Assembly: GCF_023078275.1 (NCBI RefSeq)
Contig: NC_062977.1
Location: 5,911,118 to 5,975,117 of the forward strand
Source of the DNA: Leguminivora glycinivorella
Lineage: Eukaryota > Arthropoda > Insecta > Lepidoptera > Tortricidae
Direction of reading: 5' to 3'
DNA: 64,000 bases
The notes under the pieces: model-generated
Told to the model about the DNA's origin: nothing
Databases searched by the model: none
Seen by the model: the letters and a program-made list of their open reading frames with translations, nothing else
Part shown: one piece after another, positions 33,790 through 45,099 of the stretch
How the letters are laid out: each line of letters opens with the position of its first letter
Position numbering within the stretch: the stretch's first letter is position 1
Translations under genes and position numbers: made by a program

Positions 33790-35481
33790 AACGTCGGTAT
33801 TATGTTAGTAGAAACAATCGTCTTCCTAGCTGTTGCTGTGTTTCTCATTAGGTTACATAAATGTTTCCTTACTCTACTCCGGAACTTTGTCCATTTCCTT
33901 AGAATGCTTAGTCACATATTGCTCAGAGTTGTGTACCTGTAACGATAAAAAATATAATTTTAATGTGATTACATTTTGACATAACGCAGTGATTAACGCT
34001 CGCTAATCAAACCGTGTCGCCAAACTTTGCAAAATGCGAGTTTCATTACAAAGTTAAAGCGGCAAATTTTATAGCCGAAGCGTGCAAAACCAACATGGCA
34101 AAGCTTTCAAAATCCCTTAAATAACAAATAGAATTTCCCGCGTGCTGAGGGCGGAAGTGACGTGCGTTTGGGCGTCCGGACGCGCTGCCGATCGCCACAT
34201 CCGGGGCTCGTGCTCGAGCCCCGAGCCAGCTCGAGCCGCCTCGAGCCAGGCACCGCCGGCCCCGTATTAATTGATTCCACAGATAAAGCTGGAATGCCAT
34301 TCGCCAGCGGTGTCGCAGCAAACGTGACTCGTGTATTTTGACTGCAAATTCTGTGATTTAACGCTTCAGTGGTCGGGTTTTATTGCATGGCGTGCGGCAG
34401 ATTTGCAAAGTAACGTTTTTTTAACTAATTCTGTTGGAGGTTTTACAATTGCCCCTTTTGTGTAGCGGAAATTTACCAAAATGCATTAAAAATGCCTCAT
34501 TTCAAAACCTTACAAGAACTCTCGTGTGTTTTGAGCCAAACCTTTATAAGTCATTCGGACCAACACTAATAAAAGCCCATTCTCATAAAGCATAACGCCT
34601 CCCAATTTTAAAACAATCAACCGCCCATGACTTGAAAGTTAATTTTTCCTCGTCCTTTGGAAATCATAACAACGCTCCCCCATAGAACACTGTAGAACAT
34701 TCGAGAACAATCTATGTAATGAGCGCATAAAACAATGCCCCGGTAATTTACGACCAGGAGCGGAGAAACTCGGACCTTTTCAAATTTTACTTCGGCTTGA
34801 TAAGGAGGCTTTTGAAATTAACGCTACGACTTAAGACATTTTATTCATGGTTCAATTCTAAGAAGCGTTTTTCAAATAAATACTAAATGCTGTTTAAAAA
34901 TTTATAAAAAATGTTACATAATAATAACGTACAAATAACTGTTTTATTTATTTCATATTTTGTAATAAATCTAGTCAAATTTGACAGAGAATAATGGCTC
35001 ATTTACTTACTTTTTCATGTAAGAAACTTAATTATTTAATTTAATATAAATTAACCGCAACATTATGAAAAGTTATTATCTATGTTGGCATTTATTTGAC
35101 TATTTTTATCTCATTTATCAACTATTTTTCAAGCAAGCCCTTAAAATCAAAGCGCTCTCCAGCCAAAATAAGAAAATATGCGTCTTAAATGAGGTAAAAT
35201 TATAATTTGTGAGTCGACAATAAAACGCAGCTGAGCCCCGATCAGGGCGATCTTGATAAACGACCGTGAGGCTGCATTCTGGGGCAGCCCATAAAACATA
35301 ACACGACATGACTGCTTATACAAATGCATAGATTTTTAAAATGCAATCTAATCTTAGCTTAAGGTACCAGACAGATTCCAGTAGCATAGGTACTTGCAAC
35401 TCCACAAGGCATCATTAAAGTATGCGTTGCGATCTTTTAAAAATATAGGTATACATAGTAGGGTGCTTCTTATTTTATTTT
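33790..35481. other. Intergenic, nothing recognised
   Basis: Includes a GC-rich patch at 34140-34265 with repeated TCGAGCC. Frames of 60-91 codons there have no recognisable domain. Confidence 0.4.
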
Positions 35482-35872
35482 ATTTAAAATTTTCTATGAG
35501 GCATCCCCTAAAAATGTTGTCTGCCACTAAAAAGTGATTGTATTTTTTTTCAGAATTTTCTGTTACATGTTAGGGGTCGCTACCGCACATTGAAAATTTT
35601 GATTCCTCATACAAAATGATATTTTTTTTTAGATATTTTTACTATATGACGTGTCGCTACGTGACAGACGAATCATTGTTTATGTAGGTACCTAAAATTT
35701 GATATAACATTACAGCTTCATATCTTTTATTTATGCTTAATATTCGTGTTTTAGGAGTTTAAATCTGTGTTAATTCATTGTCTCAGAAAGAAGAAACGAA
35801 ATAATAATTAAAAAAAAAAACATTTTGTATAAGGACTCAAAATTTGGAGGTTCCACATAGAAAATTTTAAAT
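35482..35872. mobile_element. Probable MITE with imperfect TIRs
   Basis: ATTTAAAATTTTCTATG at the left and CATAGAAAATTTTAAAT at the right are exact complements, with weaker matching further in. About 390 bp, AT-rich, no ORF. The low-complexity ends leave some doubt. Confidence 0.5.
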
Positions 35873-36808
35873 TCGGTAAAATACATAATATCGCATACGG
35901 TCCGCCTTATGGTGGCCACCGTAGCTTAATGGAAGCCTGAAACATCAGAGGTAATAATCTTCGCGTAGCCGACCCATTAAATAGTAGTTTTGGAACTGAT
36001 GTATTTTGAAACTGTAACTGTTTCCTCGGGAAAATCTTGCCAGGGCCATCATTCCACTGCCGTAGCGTCCAGGAGAGGAAATACCTTTGAGCATCAAATA
36101 AAATGGTTATTACTTAAACACGTTCTTTACTGATAAAGGGACGAGAGCTACTTCATAACTACCTACGATATTTATTTAAATAGGTTTATATGTTATCAAA
36201 TTATCATACCCATACATTATATACATATTATGTTATGTTATAATAGAAATCACCGTCAACTCATAAAGAATACACGTCAATGGCAGAATTAAAATAATTA
36301 CCTCGTATCCCGGGCATCGCATCGTTCAGCAAAGATCTCCTCAAAAATATACCCAACACGCTCTGATAAATACAAGTGTTCACGTCACAGAGCGAGACGG
36401 CTTAATGTTGCCTAAATAAAATATAGCGGCTGAGAACACGAGCCATATTGCCTCGGTGCAAAAGTTTTAAAAAGTTTTCTTTGCGGACCCATTACAAGTA
36501 CAGCGCTGCGCTTGTGTGGGTGCGACACGCGGTCGATGGTCGGGATGTGTCAGAGACGGGCACGTGCTAATATAATGTAGTGTTCTAGTTTGCCAAAAGC
36601 CAATTTCAAACATTATGTTAGAAATTACTGCTGGCAAATACTGGGAATTAGATTCAAAGCAGCAGTACAACATCCAAACCTAAAGTCATTATATTCTATG
36701 TACCTACACTGTCATATTAGGTTTGCAGTTGGTTCTCAACTTGGTATAAAATAATCCATCTTTCTAACAAACTTTCTAATTATCCCCTATGTCTCCATTT
36801 ATACTATC
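35873..36808. other. Intergenic, nothing recognised
   Basis: GC-balanced at 36300-36450. No gene signal. Confidence 0.4.
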
Positions 36809-36938
36809 GTGATATAATACAAAGCTTTTCAGTCGAGTACCATATTTAGGCCACGAAGCTTGCTGAGTGGCCTAATAGTACGGTACGAGAGTGAAAAGCT
36901 TAATTATATCACTATTGTATACAATACTTTTTCTACGA
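36809..36938. repeat. Hairpin repeat ending ATACAATACTTTTTCTACGA
   Basis: GTGATATAATAC, AAGCTTTTCA, GTAC and TTTAGGCCAC pair in order with GTGGCCTAAT, GTAC, TGAAAAGCTT and ATTATATCAC, making arms of about 45 nt around a short turn. The final 20 nt are shared with the hairpin at 22158. Confidence 0.7.
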
Positions 36939-36947
36939 GTCATCATC

Positions 36948-37317
36948 TTCATCATCAATGGACGGAAATATAATCATTCATGCAAGTTAAAATTAATGTT
37001 AATAGAGTCGTTCACCGTTGTATCAACATCGAATTACCTAGCAACCAATTGTTTGTAATAACCGTCTCTGATTGGCCGATAACGCGACAGATAAAAAAAA
37101 TGTGTTTCAGATGCAGGGAGCCAGGTATCGACAATTAGTATAGAAATTGTATGAAGTTCTATTTTTGAAATTATTACAGTTAACTAATGTCAACTATAAT
37201 GAGCTTATTATAATTGAGTCGGAACTGCCATAGAGTATCCAACACTGAAAAGTTAGCACTTATAGTTTAGTCTGTGGTGGCCTAATTGACAGATTACAGT
37301 CGACAAGTAGAAAAAAA
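36948..37317. mobile_element. Long-TIR MITE, copy 2 (truncated, inverted)
   Basis: Reverse complement of about 6616-6980 of copy 1, ending in GTCGACAAGTAGAAAAAAA-type sequence. The opposite arm is missing. It joins the preceding hairpin repeat through a CATCATCTTCATCATC run. Confidence 0.8.
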
Positions 37318-37743
37318 CTCATTTATAGCTAATCAATCTAGATCTGGAGCGTGTGACCTCTGACCCAGCTGCAGCTGTGTGCGTTCACGCACACACCGCC
37401 GCAGCGTTCCCAATGAAAGTAGGTTTATTTCCATGAAAAAGTTTTGAAAATCGATGGGTTTAGCTCCTACGCTCGGAAACTTTCCCGTCATATAACCATA
37501 AATACGCTCTGGGCCGTGTTTTGCTCGCTACGTAGACATCGAGCTACTAGAATTTTCTTGTAATATTCAGTAATATACGTTCTTGTTGTGAACGCTGTTT
37601 GAAATAAAGAACACGTTTTTTACGCTGTTGGCACAGGTTTATTCTTTTGCATATTTTACAAAGTTGTGTTGTTTGTACGAAGTATAAAGTTTAGACTTTA
37701 AAGCCTTACTTATCTTATAAGTTAACCATGTACCTATTGTTTT
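37318..37743. other. Intergenic, nothing recognised
   Basis: GC-balanced for the first 200 bp, then AT-rich. Confidence 0.4.
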
Positions 37744-37900
37744 AACGACCGGTCTAGCGTAGCGGTAAAGTGACCCTGCTTATCAGGCCGATAGTCTTGG
37801 GTTCGATTCCAGGTAATTGGTGCGACTTGTAGAGATATTTGTTTTCAACATATGGGCGTTTGTATTTATTGAGTATTTAAATTCTACATACGTTATTGTA
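37744..37900 (+). mobile_element. tRNA-derived SINE
   Basis: A-box region GACCGGTCTAGCGTAGCGG and B-box TTGGGTTCGATTCCAGG about 35 nt apart, followed by a body with GTAGAGATATTTG. It is related to the heads at 43904 and 54129. The 3' boundary is not clear. Confidence 0.75.
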
Positions 37901-38859
37901 TAGGCAAAATAAACATTTTTTTTCTTACGCTAAGTTTTTATAACTAAAAGGATAAACAGCAATGTCCTTATCTTTTGTTTAGTGTAGGGTAGTAGAAGAG
38001 AATAGAAGAAACAAGAAATCATCAATCATGTAGACTAATCATGAACTATTCAATACTGATGGCAGAGTCCATATAAGTAATGTAAATACTTGATAAGTAG
38101 GGGTAGTAGAAATGGAAAAATAACTGGTATCGTAACTTGACGCCTTTTGTAGAACCAACTCATCAAAGTATCTCTCCGGCGCCAACATTTTGCATATTCC
38201 AAGAACGGTATATTAGTGAAGATCCATTTATTAAAGAATGTTCGGAGCGCTGCGGCCGCGCCATCTTGCGTATCGCTTTGATATATTATTGTTTATAAAT
38301 AATGACTCCACGACCCTCCCAATTTAATTGTGGCGTATCCAAGAATGGCTTATTAAGCGGCCGGTTAATATTTCCTTATGGGGATGTAATTAATTTAGCT
38401 AGTCAGGTGCGACGCCCACGGCTGTCGGAGCGGCCATTATCCACCGCATTATTTTGTCGTGGCCAATTTGTTTGAAGCCTTTGACGGCCGAGGAGATTCA
38501 CTTAATTAAGTCTCGATACGACTTTCCGACTTTGCTTCGATTTTGTTAATTTTGCTTCAGGTAATTTGAGTCTTGCTTACTTGGATGTTGCAAATATTTT
38601 ATCACATTACTTAATTTGTCTTTATTTGTAAGCTCTGAATTTCATTGAGAGAAATTTTAATCCGACTATTAAAATGAATATCGTGTCTCGAAGACTGTCA
38701 TTGCTGGGGAACTGTTTCCTTCATAGTCCCACATAAAAAAAATATTTTCAGTAAAATTGTAGATCTTAGACAATTAACCAATATTCATAATTATAACAAT
38801 ATTCAATATTAATAAAATTTTATTACACTCCCAAAATAAATGCCTGCTAGAACGATAGC
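37901..38859. other. Unique stretch, possible regulatory DNA
   Basis: No gene. 38215-38560 is GC-balanced with several homeodomain-type cores (CAATTTAATTG, TAATTAATTTAG, CTTAATTAAG) and no repeat signature, so it is a plausible conserved non-coding element. Confidence 0.35.
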
Positions 38860-39086
38860 ACAGTATAATAAAGAGTACTATCGTACAGTATGGCCACTCC
38901 CGCTCCCCGCTGAAAGTGCCACCCACCCCCTCTCGGTTACCTCACAGTCACTGCCTGTCAAAAACGCGAACAGTCGACCTGTCATATTTCACTCATACAA
39001 GCATAGTACGCGCTCACCTACACGAGCTTAGACTGTGTGCTAGGAACGCGCCTATTTCATATATTTGATCGCCAGTGTCCGAGGTG
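38860..39086. mobile_element. Dispersed repeat with 9-bp target duplication, copy 2
   Basis: Same sequence as 26808-27036 with scattered differences. The flanks AACGATAGC and GACAATAGT agree at 6 of 9 positions, and all three differences are transitions, consistent with an old 9-bp duplication. Confidence 0.75.
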
Positions 39087-42000
39087 CGACAATAGTTTTT
39101 AATTATTAAACTAAAATTTCCACATCGTTTAATACATGTATAGAGGTACAGTAACACTTCAGCATCAGCACAAGAAAAAATAAATTTACTTACAAAAAAA
39201 GGAATTAGTCTAAACTGCTTGTAAGCATAACATAATTGTTAGAAACCTGAAGAACAATATTTCTCTTTGCAAGAACCAGCATGGCTCCTTTCCCCAGTGA
39301 ACACTGCAAACGGCCTCGCACCGAACCATGTGTAGTTGAACAATTGTAATTGGCAAGTTGAACTAGTGGCGCCCACAACTTGTAGGCAAGGTCAAATTAG
39401 CGCCCTGACCTTCCGACTGCAGCCCTCTGCCCCTGGTCCAAGTAGTTGCGAACAACTGCCATAACTCCGTAGGTACTCCGAAACTGGGTGACAGTGTAAG
39501 CGGCCGTTGACTCCGTGAAAAAGTTCCCTTTAAATATCCACAAGTTTAGTTTAGCAACTCAAATTTAGTTTGGTAACAAACGGAGCAACAACAAGTCGCA
39601 ACAAATCCGTTGGAAAGTTGCGCGCGAGTCGTTTTCAAGTTCAAACCCGGATACTTGCGGCGCTCGCGTGCTCGCAACTTGTTGGAGCTGGAACTGTTAT
39701 GAACCAATTATGTCTGTGTTTTTGTTTTTTTCAGTGGGTCAAACAAGTTGGATATTGTTTTTGTAGCTACTGCTAAATATCAAAGGTTAAGCGCCGTGAC
39801 TTATTCATTTCACAACCTTCAAATATAAAAATGTCATCAACTCAAGACAAGACAACTGCAACTTTTATTATAAGCAACTTTAAGAAAATATCGTAGATGT
39901 TATGCTCTACGAGGCCGCTACGGACTACGGCGTAGCTCCGTAGGCGACGCCAAAAGTTTACGTCAAGTACTTTGCTTGGCCGCATGAAGCAGATTGTATC
40001 GATTGGGCTTGGGCGTCCTCAATATGAGTTGGTGTCTTCGCATCTCTTTAATTAATTTGCATTTCTTACAGAATACATTAACGTAATATATTATTATGTG
40101 TTTTATAAATTTAATGAGGATTTATATAAGATTCCCAGATCTACCAGCGGAGTAACTAAAGAAAATATTCTATGAAAATAGTCAGAATATTCTGTGATCA
40201 ACCGAATCCTGAAAATCATCATCATAACATGTACGGCAAAAGTAACGGGAAACGTGTGGTTTTGCCTGAAAACCGGGCTAAGGCCCTGCGTCGGAGGCCG
40301 AGTCCCTCGCAGGACTGTCACGTCAGCGCTGCGGCGGCCGCGGCGCGCAGGCGCCACCCTCCCCCCTTCTCCCCAACCCGCAACACGGAAAACTTTTCCC
40401 TGACATAGGTATAAGTATAAACGCTCACCCGTCGGCAACACTTTTTGCCCCCCCTACGGGTGTGGGGAGGCAAAAGTTTTGCCAGCCCGGCTCGGTACTA
40501 CGTACACAGCGCTCTTCCACTTTTTTCCTGTATATTGAAATGGAGGTGCGGAGAAAAGAGTAGAATTTAGAAGCTGTCGTACAAATTTTAATGAGGAGTG
40601 AGAAGGTGAATGCTGTTTCGTGTAACGAGCCCGGCCTTTATATGGACAGTTTAATATGTCGATACGACAAGTAACAACTCGGAGTAAACGGCACAGTCGC
40701 AATTCCATAATGAGGACGAAAGTCTTTGACGAATCGCTCCAGAAAGCATTAACTTGTGAAGTAAGGTTATTAATTCCGAGGACCAAGAGTCGGAATTAAT
40801 TTGTCTGAAGACGGTTTACCTGGGCGAGTAGGCGGTCGCATTATGGATGCGGGCGGTCAGCTGCGGCGGGTCAACACCCAGTTAGATGATCACAATTAGG
40901 CCAGCCGCCACTTCATCACGCCGCCACTATTCGATAACAAGCCGCCGTGAATGATTAATAACGCGAATCGCGGCTGTTTGCACTCGCACCGTCCGTCCGG
41001 AGAGTATTAAGTAACGCAAACTTATGAATATTATGCAGCCCGAGTTTAACGATCGATTTCCTTAAACAAAATATTAGTAGAGCGAAAGAACAGTTGAAGC
41101 GTGATTATGAGGCTCAGAGTAGTTTCAGCACAAAGGGAAGACAATGGAACAAAAGTTGCGACCACGACTAACGAATCAAGGGCCATCTTCCGCAAGGGGC
41201 GCCGTGTAATTGCTTAGCTTATTCAAACATTGCTGGGAGCTGTCAACAGAGGCATATTTGAGGTCTGCTAAGGGCACATTCATCAAGCGGCGGACGCGGG
41301 TGCAGCCTGACCCGCCGTTATCTTGGAGGAGCAGACGCGCGACCCGCCTGGTGACTGATGACTCGCCTTAATTAAATTTTATGAACCCAAACTATCCACT
41401 CTAAAAGTTAGCTTTGAAAAATCACAACGAGCTAAACGACAGTTCTATTTCAGGAGGTGCTCAAACTTTACAATTCTAATGTAGGTACTTGCGTAATCTG
41501 TCCACCTGAAAACCACGGTCTAACTCTGACGTAAGCGGCATCTAAAATTCAGGGAATAAAGACAAGCGGCGCATCCATGTGTCGGGCCGGGCGAATGCGC
41601 GGCTGACGCCGACGCGAGCCAAAGACTGGGATTTCGTTCTGGAATTAAAGTGCGAAATTGCTCCGACGGTCGGCCTTAAATAAACACCCGCTATATGCGC
41701 TGGATCGTTTCAAACTTTGCTTTAAATGCGAACGGCTGTATTTTAGTCATGCCACAAACACATTCATTTAAGCTTTAAACATAAATATATGATTTATTTA
41801 AACACGTATTTTAAGTACGTTTCAGGCCATTATAGATAGGTTAACTAGAAAGGTGTATAATAAAGTGTCCTTTCAATACGTGTTCAGTGTCACAAATCAT
41901 ACGAGGATCGCTAAAAAAGACATTTGAAAAATAGAATACGATGTTCAAACTTTGCTTTTAGCCGTTCGGAAAAAGCCATTCGTTTCGGTAGCGATGCAAT

Positions 42001-42283
42001 AAAATTATTTGACTAACGATTCAAAATCGATGCTTTCAGTTCAATTTTCTTCTAATTAAAATCTATCACAATGTAACTTTCGACGTATAAAAATGTATTT
42101 TAAAGCGTCTAGACAGTTTATAGTTTTAGTAGTCACGTAAAAATATTGATTTTGTTTAATAAACGAACTATTTGTATACTAACTATTGATCATGATTTGT
42201 ATATGTAAGCGAGCATTTGTGCTCATACTGAGACGGAGTCGTGCTCATTTTGCTGAACATTTTGTATATTTCAAATTATTATC
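39087..42283. other. Long unique stretch, mixed composition
   Basis: No gene recognised. 39560-39710 is GC-balanced and holds CAACAAGT and its complement. 40250-40385 is GC-rich (CGGCGGCCGCGGCGCG). 40770-41040 and 41160-41360 look like slowly evolving non-coding DNA by composition and lack repeats. Frames of 68-119 codons around 40100-40790 overlap on both strands and look fortuitous. Confidence 0.35.
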
Positions 42284-42359
42284 TAAGCACTGAAACTTAA
42301 GTAGTTCGTGTGTTCTGCCTACCCCCCTTTACAGTCGTGATTATATGTATGCATGTATT
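42284..42359 (+). repeat. Diverged LINE 3' tail, copy 2
   Basis: GCACTGAAACTTAAGTAGTT followed by TGTTCTGCCTACCCC and a short TATG-like tail is a decayed version of 9066-9220. Confidence 0.6.
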
Positions 42360-42599
42360 ATCTAAGCACTAGGCCGAGCGCATTATAAATTTTGTAAACT
42401 ATCATCATTCGTCTTCCCTTATCCCAATTACGTTGGGTCGGCGCAGCATGTCTTTTTCTTCCATACATCTCTATCGGGCGTCATGTCATCAGTGACTTGC
42501 ATTCGTTCCATATCATATCTCATCCAACTTTTCTTCGGCTTTCTTCTACCGCTTCCTCCGTTCACACTCATCCGTAATACTTGTTTGGTAACATAACTT

Positions 42600-42838
42600 T
42601 CTTTAACATGTTTTTACTGTTAGTTATTAATTAGCTAGCTATAAATCTGGTGGTGGCAGAATAACAGCGTCCGTTGCTGGCAGTCCTTGTGGCCGCTGCG
42701 CCTCGAGGCCCTCTGGCACATACATTAACTGAGCCACTTACCTTTTCAATTAGTTTGTAAGCATGCCTGTATACTTTTATAATGTACCTGTGTTCAAACT
42801 TTTGAATAAACGTCTTTATTATATTATTATTATTATCC
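42600..42838 (+). mobile_element. Insertion with AATAAA and (ATT)n tail
   Basis: It interrupts the surrounding LINE remnant and ends in GAATAAACGTCTTTATTATA and then ATT repeats, as expected for a retroposed RNA. The body is unrecognised. Confidence 0.5.
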
Positions 42839-42842
42839 CTCC

Positions 42843-42872
42843 GCATCACATGACCGTACGGTCATGTGATGC
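42843..42872. repeat. Perfect 30-bp palindrome
   Basis: GCATCACATGACCGT is followed directly by its exact complement ACGGTCATGTGATGC, with no spacer. It sits at the edge of the inserted element inside the LINE remnant. Confidence 0.95.
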
Positions 42873-43355
42873 TATGGTCACGCTAAGCGCTTCGCCCTTA
42901 CTTTCTCGATTATAGGCGCAACTTTCAGGCTTCCTCTAATATACTCATTTCTTATTCTATCTACTCTTGTACACATCCGCCTTAACATTCTTATCTCTGC
43001 TACATGCAATCTCTTTTCATCAAAACTATATAATATTTTAATACAAATTCATCTACAATTAACAAAAGTATCAAGAGGCAGGAATGGATACAGGATCAAT
43101 AATTTGGTCACAGACGTATGCTGGTGAATAAGTGAGCAGCTGAGAAGTTTGCCTCCCGAGACCACGGCACTACGCCGGACGCCGTAGTATACGGAAATGC
43201 TAACCTAGTTAACATTTACAGAGGCTCACTATCAGTTCACCGGAAGGTAATTATAAATAAATATTATAGGACATTCTTACACAGATTGACTGAGTCCCAC
43301 GGCAAGCTCATGATGGCTTGTGTTACAGGTACTCAGACAACGATATATGTAATAT

Positions 43356-43727
43356 TTTTATTATTTTTTATTACAAGCCTATATTGTGTCCCACTGCTGG
43401 GCAAAGGCCTCCCCCTTAGATTTCCACTCGTCCCGGTTCTGGGCGATCTCCGGCCAGTTGTTGAGATACACGTCCAGGTCATCCCGCCATCTCCGCCTGG
43501 GCCTGCCAGATCCTCGTCCGTTTTGCGGCATCCATACTGTGGCTACTTTAGCCCACCTCTGTGGATGCATACGGCAAACATGGCCTGCCCAGTCCCATTT
43601 CAGCTTGGCGGTCTTGACTCCAACATCAATAATGCGTGTTTTTGAGCGCAGCGTAGAGTTTCGGATTCGGTCAATCCGTTTTACTCCTAAAATGCTACGC
43701 TCCATATCTAAAATGCTACCCCCCCCC
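43356..43727 (-). mobile_element. RTE-type LINE 3' fragment with 10-bp target duplication
   Basis: TATGTAATAT lies at 43346-43355 and 43728-43737. The fragment holds the last part of the RT frame and a short 3' UTR that ends in an A/T-rich tail. It is nested in the SINE. Confidence 0.8.
43379..43705 (-). pseudogene. RTE-type LINE, C-terminal coding fragment
   Basis: 108 codons with MERSILGV, DRIRNSTLRSKT, LKWDWAGHVCRM, GRPRRRWRDDLD and EAFAQQWDT, the conserved C-terminal tail of a lepidopteran RTE-clade RT. It differs from the tail of the 15345 element, so it is a different subfamily. It is open to its stop at 43379 but lacks the catalytic domain. Confidence 0.85.
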
Positions 43728-43904
43728 TATGTAATATACAAAAAAAAAAGATAACTGTCAAATATATGTGATCACTGATCACTGATCACTTCAGGAACAA
43801 ATATCTGTGCTCATCACACAAATAAATGCCCTTACCAGGATTCGAACCCGGGACCGCGGCGTAGCAGGCAGGGTCACTACGCGCTAGGCCAGACACCGGT
43901 CGTC

Positions 43905-44335
43905 AATAACCTGTCAGTTAGAAGTAAAAATCACAACGCTGAATAACTGACAGGTAGTTATCGTCCGGTGACCTGACAATTGTTGGGCCCCTTAACAATG
44001 CTTACCAATGAGTTGCTTTATACAGTAATTATTTTTGTCGTTCAACTTACAAGAATCAGCTATACATCGACTGTGGGATCGTTTCAATACGCTAGTTTCC
44101 TACTAGTCAAATCAGCTACTTTTTAAAAACTGTCAAAACGATTTGCTAATATGGAATTACTATGAAATACTGAGGAGTCACGTCACGGTCAATTCATTTA
44201 TTTTATATCTTTTTCTTTGACTTATTAAATATAAATTTTATTTAAACATAACTTACTATCCATATTTTTCTTCTAATTATGGAAACTAGCTTATTGTGTT
44301 CTGAGCTATGGGTTAGCAATCTGACAATGAAATAT
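43905..44335. other. Intergenic, nothing recognised
   Basis: AT-rich, no ORF. Confidence 0.45.
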
Positions 44336-44452
44336 CACAATTTCATTTACTTTCATCCCCTTAGTTGCTAAAAATGTCATTGAAATTTTAGCATTTCCAT
44401 ATGCTCTGCCTTTTAAGAATACAGGTTTGTGTTTATGTATGTATGTTTAATA
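44336..44452 (+). repeat. Diverged LINE 3' tail, copy 3
   Basis: TTTACTTTCATCCCCTTA, CATATGCTCTGCCTTTTA and a TATGTATGTATG tail follow the order of 9066-9220. Confidence 0.55.
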
Positions 44453-44976
44453 TGACATTGCCTCAGTAATCAAATATACATAAAGCAATTATTTATGAAT
44501 TGTTTTAATAACACCTACCCTGTATCATCTATCTATTAAAACAGCGAACAATAATTTAATAGCCATGACCAATAAACAAAGGAACAAATCTGAAAAACCA
44601 GTTGAAAATCTGCGCGAAACAAAAGAATGTCGTGACATTTAGCTCAAGACAGGTCATAAGTCAGGCCGCGGAGCCACTCAGATTTATTGAAGCAATTGAC
44701 AAAGTGGCAAATGGGCCATTAGAAATTAGAAGTTCTGCAGAGAAGTGTGCCGGGATAAATGTACTGCGATATTTTTCAGTGTAAGCAAAATTGTTGGCCA
44801 TAAATAATACTTGTGTTTCACATTTTGGATTGTCTCTTTAAGACCAGTAATATTTCTAAAAATTCTTATGACTCCTATTTTAACATATTATTATTATTTT
44901 TGAATGTCTAATGGTACGATTACTGTCACACAGGAACACACGCAATACCAGGAATATTGTAAGTGCGTTGCTAGAC
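44453..44976. other. Intergenic, nothing recognised
   Basis: A 60-codon frame (44602-44784) has no features. Confidence 0.45.
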
Positions 44977-45099
44977 TAAGGCTACCTTGCATACCACTTA
45001 ACACAGGGTTAGTGGGCTGTCATCTGTCAAATTCCATATAAAATGGTGGGTTAACCCTCGGGTTAACCATCCATTTTCGTTGGTGCAAGTGGCCCTAAG
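44977..45099. mobile_element. MITE of the 31664 family, copy 2
   Basis: 123 bp. The interior GGGTTAGTGGGCTGTCATCT and right end GTTGGTGCAAGTGGCCCTAA match copy 1. The left TIR is more diverged. Confidence 0.8.

Larger units (their letters stand above)
42410..43030 (-). pseudogene. Decayed LINE 3' remnant, interrupted
   Basis: ACGTTGGGTCGGCGCAGCAT, CATACATCTCTATCGGGCGT and CATGTCATC-type strings resemble the coding end of a LINE family I know from Lepidoptera, read on the minus strand. No continuous frame remains. A 240-bp insertion splits it. Confidence 0.5.
43250..43904 (-). mobile_element. tRNA-headed SINE split by a LINE insertion
   Basis: The head on the minus strand has GACCGGTGTCTGGCCTAGCG and B-box CCCGGGTTCGAATCC. 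The body matches the SINE at 21345 (GTGTGATGAGCACAGATATT) and resumes after the LINE as GTTGTCTGAGTACC, ending in GTCCTATAATATTTATTTAT. Confidence 0.8.

Noticed and set aside
37744..37825. Functional tRNA gene
   Set aside because: A- and B-boxes are good, but there is no cloverleaf acceptor pairing and the sequence continues into a SINE body.
40103..40441. 112-codon minus-strand ORF as a host gene
   Set aside because: It spans a GC-rich patch where frames are open on both strands by composition; no domain or signal peptide is visible.
43286..43645. 119- and 122-codon plus-strand ORFs at 43286-43754
   Set aside because: They are antisense to the conserved RTE C-terminal frame and are shadows of it.
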